DNA of 64,000 nt, from the NCBI RefSeq assembly GCF_024125445.1, contig NZ_JAMXWM010000005.1:1-64000 (forward strand), read 5' to 3'. This document shows, piece by piece, positions 8,377 to 16,495 of this stretch. The notes under the pieces are model-generated. The model was given only the letters and a program-made list of their open reading frames with translations, had not been told where the DNA came from and did no database searches. Made by a program: the position numbers and the translations under genes. Source of the stretch: Sporolactobacillus shoreicorticis. Its GTDB lineage: Bacteria; Bacillota; Bacilli; Bacillales; Sporolactobacillaceae. Each line of letters starts with the position of its first letter. The first letter of the stretch is position 1.

Positions 8377-9786
8377 ATGAATAATGGAAAAAGTGAAACA
8401 AAAAATTTAAATCAATTGATCGCAATCAGTTTCATTTTGGTGCTTGGCGCATTGGCGCCTATGCTCGATACCACTATGGTCAATATTGCCGTTAATTCAA
8501 TTATTGTGGATTTCCACACCACGGTTTCATCAGTTCAGTGGGTGGTGACCGCTTATGTACTGGCTATTGGAATTGCCGTACCCATTGCGGGATGGGCTAT
8601 CGACTGGGTGAGCGGTAAAACATTGTATTTAGGCGCTCTGATTTTATTTTTACTGGGTTCGGCAGTCGCCGGTTTTTCCGGGAGTATTTGGCTGCTTGTC
8701 CTCAGCCGAGTGATTCAAGGAGCCGGAGCGGGAATGATTATGTCGGCTCTTTCAACATTAATTGTACGTGCTGCCAGTGGTGAAAATCTTGGGAATTTGA
8801 TGTCAATCGTTGGCCTTCCTGCTGTCTTCGCCCCGATACTCGGACCGACAATCGGAGGTTTGATTATTGATCACCTAGACTGGCATTGGATTTTCTATAT
8901 CAATATCCCGATTGCCCTTTTCTCTATTATTCTTCTGCTTTGGAAATCGCCGAAATTTGCACCAGAGAAAGGGGGGAAACGTCTGGATTGGATCAGCATC
9001 ATCTTATTTGCCGGATCGTTTACCGAACTGATTCTTGGGATTACTAAGGTCAGCACAACAGGCAACTTCTTTGAACGTCAGGTGATGGTGCCACTTTCGA
9101 TCGGTGCGAGCCTATTGATTCTCTATATTCTTTATGCATGGATCTGGCCGAAGCGCGCGTTGGTCAGTCTCAGTCTTTTTAAGCTGCCAAGTTTTTCGGC
9201 ATCCTCGCTTCTATTATTAATGTCGGGTATTACCATCAATGGGGCGATGCTTCTTCTGCCGCTCTATTATCAGAATATTAGGGGGGCAAGTGTTGTCTGG
9301 ACGGGAATTTATTTAATTCCTCAGGGCATCGGTATGTTGCTGACCAGAACTCAAGTCGGAAAGATTACCGACCGTATCGGCGCGCGGTGGGTGGTCATGT
9401 CAGGTATTTTGATATCGGTGCTCGCCACACTTCCGTTCGCATTTGCCGATCAGCACACTTCTCAATGGATGCTGCTGCTCGCCCTTTTCTTTCGCGGCGC
9501 GGGACAGGGCGCGATGATGATTCCGATTATGGCAGATGCGTACACAGGATTATCAAAGAAACAAGTTCCGGAAGCGACGATCAGTACACGGATGCTTCAA
9601 AATATCGGCGGGGCGTTCGGCACGGCAATTCTTGCCACCGTTGTGCAGCATCATCTGTCGGGCACCGTACCGACGATCACCCATATTTCCGATGCATACA
9701 ATGTCGCATTTATTTGGTCGATTGTCAGCACAGTAGTTGCAGTTATTCCTGCTTGGTTTTTAAGTATCAAAAAGAGTCGCGCATAA
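8377..9786 (+). CDS. MFS multidrug exporter, DHA2 (EmrB/QacA) family
   Basis: A 469-residue integral membrane protein with about 14 predicted transmembrane helices. DHA2 markers are LDTTMVNIAVN in TM1 (motif D1), WVVTAYVLAIGIAVPIAGW, RVIQGAGAGMIM and the motif C-like GPTIGGLIIDHLDWHWIFYIN. It should extrude lipophilic drugs or cations by proton antiport. The ATG follows GAAAGGA. It is single-gene and controlled by the divergent TetR protein. Confidence 0.88.
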   Translation: MNNGKSETKNLNQLIAISFILVLGALAPMLDTTMVNIAVNSIIVDFHTTVSSVQWVVTAYVLAIGIAVPIAGWAIDWVSGKTLYLGALILFLLGSAVAGFSGSIWLLVLSRVIQGAGAGMIMSALSTLIVRAASGENLGNLMSIVGLPAVFAPILGPTIGGLIIDHLDWHWIFYINIPIALFSIILLLWKSPKFAPEKGGKRLDWISIILFAGSFTELILGITKVSTTGNFFERQVMVPLSIGASLLILYILYAWIWPKRALVSLSLFKLPSFSASSLLLLMSGITINGAMLLLPLYYQNIRGASVVWTGIYLIPQGIGMLLTRTQVGKITDRIGARWVVMSGILISVLATLPFAFADQHTSQWMLLLALFFRGAGQGAMMIPIMADAYTGLSKKQVPEATISTRMLQNIGGAFGTAILATVVQHHLSGTVPTITHISDAYNVAFIWSIVSTVVAVIPAWFLSIKKSRA

Positions 9787-10216
9787 CATCAAGTTAATAA
9801 GCTGGCGGAGTGATTAAGAATTCATGACTTATTCAGTTGAACGCCCTATATTAAGGGATGAAGTGATTCTGCTCCCTTAATTTTCTTGCCGCTGTTTTTC
9901 AATTTGGAGTAATTTAAACAATTTATCGCAGATGCCTCTAAAAATTTGCAATCGATGCTCTAGTCATAATGGCAGGGGATTCCCTGTCGAGTATTGTCGT
10001 TCCATCGCCATTTCATAAAAGTTCACTGATTTTTTGGGAGTTTCGGCCGTGTTCAACGATTGGTCACATTTTATACACTAGAGACAAACTAGAATTCAGT
10101 TTCACCACATTTGCACCAGAAGGAAAATCATCACGATTCTTTCCAGCCAACAATTTGAACTTCATGAACAAAGGTCAATCAAGTTAATCAAGCAAGTTAT
10201 ATGAGAAGGTGATCCA
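9787..10216. other. intergenic stretch without a supported gene
   Basis: Apart from a weak 72-codon frame (9969-10187) without a ribosome-binding site, I see no gene, RNA or repeat. It separates the efflux unit from the toxin remnant. Confidence 0.4.
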
Positions 10217-10851
10217 ATGAGAGTGGATTCAGGCAGTGCGGGTTCAGCGAGCGACACCAAAACCTATGATGCTGAATCACTTATAGCTGCCGCAAAGGCT
10301 TGGATGAACCATTACCAAACTCTCCGCAGTCAATTCCATACGTTGCGAGCGGCGTTTAACCAAATTGTCAATCCAGGCGCTGATTTTCAAGGAAAAGGCG
10401 CGGACGCGATCAAAAATTTCTATGCGGCGCAGGTGAATGTCGTCGATGCCTGGTTACGGATGATTGATAAGAAGATTGCCTATTATCATGGTGTGGCCGG
10501 TACGATTGAGGATAAAAATCTTGGCGGAGATACTCGCGTTCAGATCCCTTTTCTGAATGAAGATTTATCTCAAGGGTACGCACGCTCAAAAGAAATGATA
10601 CGTGAGCAGGTGACGCGTTCGCCAAAGTTTTAAGCAGCATCTCGGATCTTGTGTCCATGAACGTGTTCTCAACTCATGAGGTTGATCAAGCGCTCGATGC
10701 AGCTGAAGAAAAGCGAGTTAAAATGGTGCTGGATGTTCAGGATCTCGATCAAGGCTTGACGAATGAATATCAGCAGGTCAATGAAGATATACCGTACATC
10801 GCGTCACTTTACGGGGAGCTGGTCAACGCCACCAGGCAGGGGGTAGCCTAA
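10217..10851 (+). pseudogene. LXG-type polymorphic toxin N-terminus, frameshifted and truncated
   Basis: The first frame (138 codons behind GAGAAGGTGATCCA) reads MRVDSGSAGSASDTKTYDAE with LRAAFNQIVNPGADFQGKGA. This is the helical LXG/WXG-superfamily domain that targets toxins to the type VII secretion system. Near 10610-10640 the frame shifts: DAFAKVLSSISDLVSMNVFS and then HEVDQALDAAEEKR continue the domain in another frame up to 10851. Central and toxic C-terminal domains are missing. It is a decayed effector gene, directly followed by immunity-gene remnants. Confidence 0.7.
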
Positions 10852-10852
10852 T

Positions 10853-10951
10853 GTATGTGTTTGGAATCACGAAGAATCCTCTGATTTGGATCCTGTCACA
10901 TATAGTACAAGTGACAACTTTGAAGAATTTCTAAATAGTTTAACAGATTGA
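10853..10951 (+). pseudogene. SMI1/KNR4 (SUKH) immunity protein, C-terminal remnant
   Basis: The frame from 10853 reads VWNHEESSDLDPVTYSTSDN and then FEEFLNSLTD, ending in TGA. That is the C-terminal strand-helix of SUKH-superfamily immunity proteins (V-W-x-H-E-x(n)-Y-x-S-F-x-E-F-L-x-S-L). Everything upstream of it is missing. Its position right after an LXG toxin fragment fits a toxin/immunity pair that has collapsed by deletion. Between 10960 and 11070 another short open stretch (APHSVKVSEFGYHVVHKANG) may be a toxin C-terminal leftover. Confidence 0.6.
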
Positions 10952-11241
10952 TTCTTTGGTCAAATCAACTTTTATCGGGTGCTCCCCACTCAGTCAAGGT
11001 TTCTGAATTCGGATATCATGTAGTACATAAGGCGAATGGGGAGGATTTAACTAGAAATTTTTTAAAAGATGCTTGAATAGGAACCAAATAGGGTACACGT
11101 TGAAATCAACATGAGTATTGATTTAGTAAAGAACAAAGCACTTGATTGAACTTAAGGCAACAAGTGTTTTTATTTAAATGCACATACGCCTGCGAACCCA
11201 CAACATACGCAGGTTACCACTTTCCAAAATAAAGTTTTGAA

Positions 11242-11562
11242 ATGGCAAAGAGAAGAAGGAAGAAGATAATTCAATGTATGAAAAATTTTCCACAATATTA
11301 TAAACATGATGTTTACCCTTCAAGTGGGGGAATACTCCCATGGGCATACACTGATAATGGTGACGAATTGTACTGGTTAACAGATGGAAAGCCTGATGAA
11401 TGGAAAATTGTAGTGTATGAATCGAGATCACCAGATCATGATACTTACTTACAATGGTAAAATTTTTATATCAAATAATGACCGAAAGAATTAATATGCA
11501 GTGCATTCCCTGAAGACTTTCCAAGTGATGAAACAACATTTGTTTCAGTGAATGTTGCGTAA
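11242..11562 (+). pseudogene. second SUKH-type immunity protein remnant
   Basis: The frame contains YPSSGGILPWAYTDNGDELY, WLTDGKPDEWKIVVYESR and DHDTY, typical of SMI1/KNR4-like proteins (G-x-LPWG-x-T-x-NGD-x-x-xWLTDG). It stops at 11460. A further family-like end, CAFPEDFPSDETTFVSV when re-framed, follows to the TAA at 11560. The N-terminal ~50 residues of the family are missing. It is a broken immunity gene next to the LXG relic. Confidence 0.6.
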
Positions 11563-11781
11563 TTATTTAACCTTTAGTAGCTATACGTCTTTCAAGGCTT
11601 TTTGTTACAATGCAGTTCAATAATTTATATAGGAAACAGAGAAATGTTTTAGAAAAAGAATAGGAAACCAGTTTCGTGATTCGGAAGGCATGGATAACCC
11701 TTGTTGCTCAAAATAGTCAAATTAACCGTACTGATAGCGGGCAATGCACTAAAAGTGGCGCTACCCAAGACAGTGATCATT

Positions 11782-11807
11782 AAAGCCACTGTGAGAGGTG
11801 GCTTTTT
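11782..11807 (+). terminator. intrinsic terminator
   Basis: AAAGCCAC and GTGGCTTT pair around an eight-base loop and run into TTTTT. It ends the decayed toxin/immunity region before the next promoter. Confidence 0.65.
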
Positions 11808-11876
11808 ATATAGCCATTGAACGTCGCGCGGATCTCTATTATTTTATTTTTCTGACCAAACCACATAAAAAAACAC

Positions 11877-11906
11877 TTGAAATATAATTAAACATAGTGG
11901 TATAGT
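11877..11906 (+). promoter_or_regulatory. candidate sigma-A promoter of the fbpB-like gene
   Basis: TTGAAA and TATAGT are separated by 18 bases and lie about 130 bases before the small ORF. The intervening leader contains a short CTGCA/TGCAG hairpin. I do not see a convincing Fur box. Confidence 0.45.
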
Positions 11907-12039
11907 GTGAATAAGAATCCTTCTGTTAAAAATAAACTCACCATCTTCTCTGCACCCTTGCAGGGAAACTTTTTTATACGGTGAATGCGGGCATGATAAG
12001 AAAATGAATGACAACTACAAACAAAAGGGGATGGATGAC

Positions 12040-12177
12040 ATGAGGAAGAAACTGAGGTATCGTCAATTGATTCAAAGCAACAAAAGAGAGATTTTGAATA
12101 GCAAGCATGATTTGGATCGGATTGAGATGATTATTGATCAGAGACGCGTGAAAAAGAGTGAACGTTCACACCGCTAA
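12040..12177 (+). CDS. FbpB-family small basic protein
   Basis: A 45-residue basic protein (MRKKLRYRQLIQSNKREILN, then a helical charged tail DLDRIEMIIDQRR). It matches the FbpB-type small basic proteins of Bacilli in start, length and the RQLI-x-x-NK-x-EI-L pattern. FbpB in B. subtilis assists the sRNA FsrA in sparing iron. The ATG is nine bases after AAAAGGGG; an ATG at 12031 touches that site and is unlikely. It is a stand-alone gene; iron control here is inferred from the family only. Confidence 0.65.
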   Translation: MRKKLRYRQLIQSNKREILNSKHDLDRIEMIIDQRRVKKSERSHR

Positions 12178-12308
12178 GGATTTCTTTGAAAAACAGAGGA
12201 AATCATCAGTAGATTTCTGTATCGGTTATTTGCTCGTTCATTGCGGCCTGTTAAAGTTCGTTCCGTGCTATTAGCAGTTCTTTTTAATGGTGAGAGTGAA
12301 CTGCTACC

Positions 12309-13046
12309 CTAATTGTCCCGCCTCATCAGACTGAAGCTCTGTGCGGTTGGACCAATCTCCGGTTGTGATGCTAAAAATAGGGCTAAGGGGGTCACATCTT
12401 CAGGCTCTTTCACCCATTCTCCATCTATTTTAAAGACACTGTCCTTCGAGTCATTGTCCATTGTCGTGTTGACAGGCCCAGGGATCAGTTCATTAACGCT
12501 GATTTTAAATTTGCTTAATTCCTGGGCGAGGACACGGGTCAACATCCATAATCCCGCTTTAGAACATGCATATGCAGAGCTGCCTTGGCGCCCCTTGTGC
12601 CCGACACCGGAGCCGATTGTTATGATTTTTCCGCCGCGCTGTTTCATATAGGGAATTGCTGAATAAGCACAATTATATGCGCCGATGAGGTTTACATTAA
12701 CCGTTTCAAACCAATTCTGCGGTTCGCTTTCCTCAACTAAATTTCTGTCCTTATTGATACCCGCGTTGATAACGAGAATATCGACGCTGCCAAAGTGTTC
12801 AGCTGCTTTACGAAAAAGTTGCGTAACGGCATTTAAATCAGTAACATCAGTTTGGATGGCCAAAGCAGTGCCGCCATCCGTCTGTATTTCCCGGACCACT
12901 TCATCAATGTCTTTTTGTGTTCGCGCAGCGCAAACGACGGAGGCTCCGTTTTGGGCGTAGGCCAATGCTATTGCTCGGCCGATTCCCCGGCCTGCTCCGG
13001 TAATGACGGCTGCCTTGCCGACAAGCGATTTTTCTTTAGCATTCAT
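12309..13046 (-). CDS. short-chain dehydrogenase/reductase
   Basis: A 245-residue classical SDR. It has the cofactor loop TGAGRGIG at residues 17-24, NAG in the fourth strand region, the catalytic Ser before YACSK, and PG after the active site (LIPGPVNTT). NAD(P)H-dependent oxidation or reduction of an alcohol or ketone is expected; a 3-oxoacyl-ACP-reductase-like role is possible but unproven. ATG follows GGGGGAACG. It is followed on the same strand by no close gene and preceded by the PNPOx/MarR pair. Confidence 0.8.
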   Translation of the reverse strand: MNAKEKSLVGKAAVITGAGRGIGRAIALAYAQNGASVVCAARTQKDIDEVVREIQTDGGTALAIQTDVTDLNAVTQLFRKAAEHFGSVDILVINAGINKDRNLVEESEPQNWFETVNVNLIGAYNCAYSAIPYMKQRGGKIITIGSGVGHKGRQGSSAYACSKAGLWMLTRVLAQELSKFKISVNELIPGPVNTTMDNDSKDSVFKIDGEWVKEPEDVTPLALFLASQPEIGPTAQSFSLMRRDN

Positions 13047-13182
13047 CGCGCGTTCCCCCTGCTTGGATCTTTTTCGAAGAATTAATTTTATTCAACACCA
13101 ATCACTTCCACAAGACAAGCGGAGGGTTTTGAAAAACTGGGCTTTTGAATTAATGAAGCAAAGGGATATCTTTCTGATGATT

Positions 13183-13605
13183 TTACTCGATGGTAAATTC
13201 AGATGAGATAAACTTTGAGTAATATCTTCCGCGTTTACCAGTGAATTTCAAAACACAGTAATCAGGATCGGTTACGCCGAGTGGATAATACTTTTCATCG
13301 CCGTTGCGCCATATCAATTCCTTGCTTTTCTCGTCTGTAAGTACTTCCATTTCGCCGGTAAGCATGAGCCCTTTAAAAAACCGAGTGTCAGAAAAGTAGA
13401 GGCTTGCTTTCGGATTTTTTCTAAATTGTGCAGCTCTTAAAGACGATGTGTTTGTTGTGAGATAAAAGAGTTTAATCCCGTCACGCACCCTGGCATTAAA
13501 CATCATTTTCGCATTGGGGTAGCCCGATTCATCCACGGAGCCGACAACAATATTTTTTGTCTTTTTTACCAGCTTTAAGGCGAGATTGATTACATCGCTG
13601 CTCAT
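13183..13605 (-). CDS. pyridoxamine-5'-phosphate-oxidase-fold flavoprotein (general-stress-26-like)
   Basis: A 140-residue split-barrel protein. GSVDESGYPNAKMMFNARV, LFYLTTNTSSLRAAQFRKNP and GLMLTGEMEVLTDEKSKE follow the FMN-binding PNPOx-like pattern of the YdaG/general stress protein 26 group. It likely binds FMN or F420-like cofactors; the substrate is unknown. Its ATG overlaps the MarR stop (ATGA), so the two genes are translationally coupled. The MarR protein probably responds to a compound handled by this enzyme. Confidence 0.75.
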   Translation of the reverse strand: MSSDVINLALKLVKKTKNIVVGSVDESGYPNAKMMFNARVRDGIKLFYLTTNTSSLRAAQFRKNPKASLYFSDTRFFKGLMLTGEMEVLTDEKSKELIWRNGDEKYYPLGVTDPDYCVLKFTGKRGRYYSKFISSEFTIE

Positions 13606-14048
13606 GGTTCGTCCTCCTCGAATTTTATCAAATTGCTTAAAATATGTTGCAGCGTGCGCTCAAATGCATCAATTTGTTCTTCGGATAATCCTTGATAAAA
13701 CAAATCAATCATTTCGTTAGAAACATCTGCGTACGTTCTCTTCAAAAGTTTGCTTTTCTCTGTCAGCGAGACAATTGTTTTCCTTTTATCATTCTTATCA
13801 ATGGTTCTCTTGACATGTCCCGCTCGTTCCAATCGAACCAGCATACTTGATAACGTTGCCTTACTTAATGCGGTATCCGTGACGAGATCGCTGATTGATC
13901 GGTCATCGTGCTTCCATAAAACAAATATTATTCTTCCTTGTGCGGAGTTCAAATCGGTAACAGCATAACTTTTGAGTTTTTTATCAAAAATTCTGCTTGA
14001 TACTTGTTTTACTTTCGAAATAAGGAAACCACCCTCTCTGCTTTTCAA
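13602..14048 (-). CDS. MarR-family transcriptional regulator
   Basis: A winged-helix regulator of 148 residues. LNSAQGRIIFVLWKHDDRSI, the recognition helix region TALSKATLSSMLVRLERAG and the wing HVKRTIDKNDKRKTIVSLTE are typical. The TTG at 14048 is spaced eight bases from GGAG; an upstream GTG (14057) sits on the site itself. It is the first gene of a two-gene unit with the PNPOx-like enzyme and is preceded by a near-ideal promoter embedded in a large perfect inverted repeat, so autorepression is expected. Confidence 0.85.
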   Translation of the reverse strand: MKSREGGFLISKVKQVSSRIFDKKLKSYAVTDLNSAQGRIIFVLWKHDDRSISDLVTDTALSKATLSSMLVRLERAGHVKRTIDKNDKRKTIVSLTEKSKLLKRTYADVSNEMIDLFYQGLSEEQIDAFERTLQHILSNLIKFEEDEP

Positions 14049-14069
14049 TTGAGTCACTCCAATTAGTTG

Positions 14070-14113
14070 GTTCGATATAGAACAAATATAGTTCTATATC
14101 GAACTTTTGTCAA
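14070..14113 (-). promoter_or_regulatory. promoter and MarR operator
   Basis: On the minus strand TTGACA (14113-14108) and TATATT (14090-14085) are 17 bases apart. A 14-bp element GTTCGATATAGAAC (14070-14083) and its exact reverse complement GTTCTATATCGAAC (14091-14104) are separated by seven bases and fill the spacer and flank the -10. A MarR dimer bound here would block RNA polymerase. Confidence 0.75.
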
Positions 14114-14202
14114 GCGCCCATTGACAAATGCTTCGCCCTTTTGCGCGTTTCGGATTTTAAAATTCAGAAAAAGCACATGGAAATATGGCATTAAAAAATT
14201 AG

Positions 14203-14446
14203 TTGACAATAATGTGTACTTGTTATAATAAATGATTTTGAAATATTAGAATAACCACAAAGTAAGGAGGTGTTTACATGAAAAAATGAGTGCACCAGTA
14301 AATGAGCCCTTGAGGACTCAGAAAAATAGTTATGAAATTTCATCAATTGATGGGAGGGGGATGCCGGAAGTGTTAATGTAACGGTTTGTTATGCTTTTAG
14401 TACATGTAAATCTCAATGTGCTGTGCTCTCTCAATTATCGGTTTAA
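14203..14446 (+). pseudogene. decayed small Cys/Ser/Thr-rich peptide gene, precursor-like
   Basis: TTGACA-N15-TATAAT is followed by a strong TAAGGAGG site and ATG (14278), but that frame stops after MKK. Adding one A to the A-run gives MSAPVNEPLRTQKNSYEISS. One further frame change in the G-run gives GSVNVTVCYAFSTCKSQCAV and LSQLSV before TAA at 14444. The result would be a ~56-residue leader-plus-core peptide with three Cys and many Ser/Thr, like ribosomally made modified peptides (lanthipeptide type). No modification enzyme is nearby. The good promoter and ribosome-binding site support a former real gene; its class is a guess. Confidence 0.4.
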
Positions 14447-14476
14447 GGATGCATGGTTCTCAATTGCCTCAAGCTG

Positions 14477-14890
14477 TTAAAACATATCCAAATGGTAGTC
14501 TTCCCACTTAGGGGGTGACTTGTGCTGCTGTTTAGCTGTTCTGATATCTTGGTAATAGTTAAGTTTTCTTTTTATATGGCGTTGGTTATTTTGCAGCAAC
14601 TCCAGCTGATTTGCCACTCGGTCGCAATGATTCTCGAGCAAATCGATTACTTTGTCAAGATTATGTTCCTGATTCTCATAACGAAAAAGAGTCTGGAGCT
14701 CCGCGATGGTCATGCCCGTATTTTTAAAACAGCGTATTGCGTCTAAACGGCTCAGATTATCGTCACTATAAATTCGTTTATTTCCCTCGCGTTTGACATC
14801 TTTGATTAGGCCGATATCTTCATAATATCTCAAAGTAGATGCGGGCAAGTTATATTTTATTGAAACTTCGGTTATGGAATAAGCACTCAT
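14477..14890 (-). CDS. MerR-family transcriptional regulator
   Basis: A 137-residue protein. The N-terminal winged helix SITEVSIKYNLPASTLRYYE with DIGLI is canonical MerR, followed by the wing (REGNKRIYSDDNL) and a coiled-coil dimerisation helix (ENHCDRVANQLELLQNNQ). There is no metal-binding Cys cluster, so it belongs to the AdhR/NmlR-like group that senses aldehydes or electrophiles. It is divergent from an aldo/keto reductase, with a 20-bp palindrome between them, fitting a regulator of that enzyme. Confidence 0.85.
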   Translation of the reverse strand: MSAYSITEVSIKYNLPASTLRYYEDIGLIKDVKREGNKRIYSDDNLSRLDAIRCFKNTGMTIAELQTLFRYENQEHNLDKVIDLLENHCDRVANQLELLQNNQRHIKRKLNYYQDIRTAKQQHKSPPKWEDYHLDMF

Positions 14891-14915
14891 ATTATATTTT
14901 TCTCCAAATTAAGTA

Positions 14916-14946
14916 TTTACTTCAAGTATACTTGAAGTGGTATGGT
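14916..14946 (+). promoter_or_regulatory. MerR-type promoter/operator
   Basis: ACTTCAAGTATACTTGAAGT (14919-14938) is a perfect 20-bp palindrome. It sits between a TTTACT -35-like and a TATGGT -10-like element that are 19 bases apart, the long spacing MerR proteins correct by twisting DNA. It would drive the aldo/keto reductase at 15072. Confidence 0.65.
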
Positions 14947-15071
14947 TTAGTAAACTAGAGCATTCACATAACAGAGATTCCGGGTACTTGCCCAAGGGTA
15001 TACGGAGCCATTTTCACGAATCAGAAATTTTTCTAGTTTGAGCTGTCACAACTATATGAGGAGTGTTGATT

Positions 15072-16040
15072 TTGAACTATCGTCGTTTAGGTAAGCAAGG
15101 GGTAAAAGTTAGTGAACTTGCATTAGGCAGTTGGATGACGGATGTCAGTGAACCGGACAAACAAGAGTTGGCTGCCCAAAGTATTAAACTGGCATATGAA
15201 AACGGCATTAATTTTCTTGACTGTGCCGACGCATACAGTGGGGGTGCCGCCGAAAGATTTTTGGGTAAAGTATTAAAGGACTATCCTCGGAAAGAAATTA
15301 TTTTATCAAGTAAAGTTTTTTTCCCGACCGGTAAAGGTGTCAATGATCGTGGCCTGTCCCGAAAACATATTATGGAATCAGTTGATCAGTCTTTAGCGAA
15401 TATGCAGACGGATTATTTGGATCTTTATTTCTGCCATCGATTTGATCCTGAAACTTCCCTGGAGGAAACCCTCCAGGCGCTGAGTGATTTGGTTGACCAA
15501 GGAAAAGTTTTGTATTACGGGGTCAGTGAATGGCGGCCGGTTCAGCTATTAGAAGCTCAGCTAGTCATTCAGGAACGCGGCCTTCACCCGATGTCGGTTG
15601 TCCAACCGCAATATAATATGTTTGACCGCTACATTGAACACGAATTACTGGATGTATGTGAGAAGCTCGGGTTAGGGGTTGTACCGTTTTCACCATTGTC
15701 ACAGGGATTGCTGACCGGTAAGTACCGAAAGGGTCACAAAATTCCGGCCGGATCACGTGCCACTTATCAGGATCAGATAAGAGATCTATTGACTGAAAGT
15801 AATTTAGACAAGGTAGAGGAATTGGTCAAGATGGCTGCTGAACTGGACACGGATCTTGCGACATTTTCCTTGGCATGGGCGCTTCACGATCCACGGATTA
15901 CCAGTTTGATCACCGGTGCCAGCAAACCGGAACAGTTAAATAGTAATTTAAAAGCATTGGATCTTCAAATTCCAAATGACTATTATAATCGCATCAATGA
16001 ATTATTTCATTTCAAAAAGTTCTCCAGAAAAATTGGATAA
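15072..16040 (+). CDS. aldo/keto reductase (voltage-gated K+ channel beta-subunit-like group)
   Basis: A (beta/alpha)8 NADPH-dependent oxidoreductase of 322 residues. The start NYRRLGKQGVKVSELALGSW, DCADAYSGGAAERFLGK with the catalytic Asp and Tyr, Lys in LSSKVFFPTG, and His in DLYFCHRFDP are in family order. The C-terminal end GASKPEQLNSNLKAL binds cofactor phosphate. I chose the TTG eight bases after AGGAG. It likely reduces toxic aldehydes or ketones; control by the divergent MerR protein supports this. Confidence 0.85.
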   Translation: MNYRRLGKQGVKVSELALGSWMTDVSEPDKQELAAQSIKLAYENGINFLDCADAYSGGAAERFLGKVLKDYPRKEIILSSKVFFPTGKGVNDRGLSRKHIMESVDQSLANMQTDYLDLYFCHRFDPETSLEETLQALSDLVDQGKVLYYGVSEWRPVQLLEAQLVIQERGLHPMSVVQPQYNMFDRYIEHELLDVCEKLGLGVVPFSPLSQGLLTGKYRKGHKIPAGSRATYQDQIRDLLTESNLDKVEELVKMAAELDTDLATFSLAWALHDPRITSLITGASKPEQLNSNLKALDLQIPNDYYNRINELFHFKKFSRKIG

Positions 16041-16188
16041 TCTCGATTTAAGATGATTGACATAGCGCATACGAAATGGACATCATCAATCCGGGCAAAG
16101 CAGGTGCTGATCCGCTGTATGCTGTAAAGACAACGAAGCGATCATTTTCAAGCAACCATTAGGTCAAAATAGTTTGCCCACGACAGTT

Positions 16189-16224
16189 AAAGCCTTCATC
16201 CTTTTCACCGGATGAAGGCTTTTT
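16189..16224 (+). terminator. intrinsic terminator of the aldo/keto reductase
   Basis: AAAGCCTTCATCC and GGATGAAGGCTTT pair perfectly around eight bases and end in a T-run. The 150 bases before it hold only a short frame-like relic; from 16225 to 16495 I see no gene. Confidence 0.75.
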
Positions 16225-16495
16225 AGGGGGAAATTTCTTCACCTTATGGACGAACGGTTTCGGCAAACGTTGTCATCTACTGTTTGCACGTTCCCTCTTG
16301 GCGGAGACGACATTCTTGATCTTCAATGTTTTAACTTGTTTAAATATCCTTATCCATTGATGGGGCATCGCCCTGCCTGAAAGCTGCATGATAACCGATA
16401 TACATCAGATCCGCAAAAATAGAATGTGCTCCTTCGGCAGATAGAGAAAAACAACACAGATTGTATATACGCCGTTACGAAGGAGCCAATGCGGT

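Noticed and set aside
11860-12039. Fur box in front of the FbpB-like gene
   Set aside because: No GATAAT-type inverted repeat is visible in the leader.
12273-12305. AGCAGTTC/GAACTGCT inverted repeat as a terminator
   Set aside because: The stem is perfect but has no T-run on either side and a 17-base loop.
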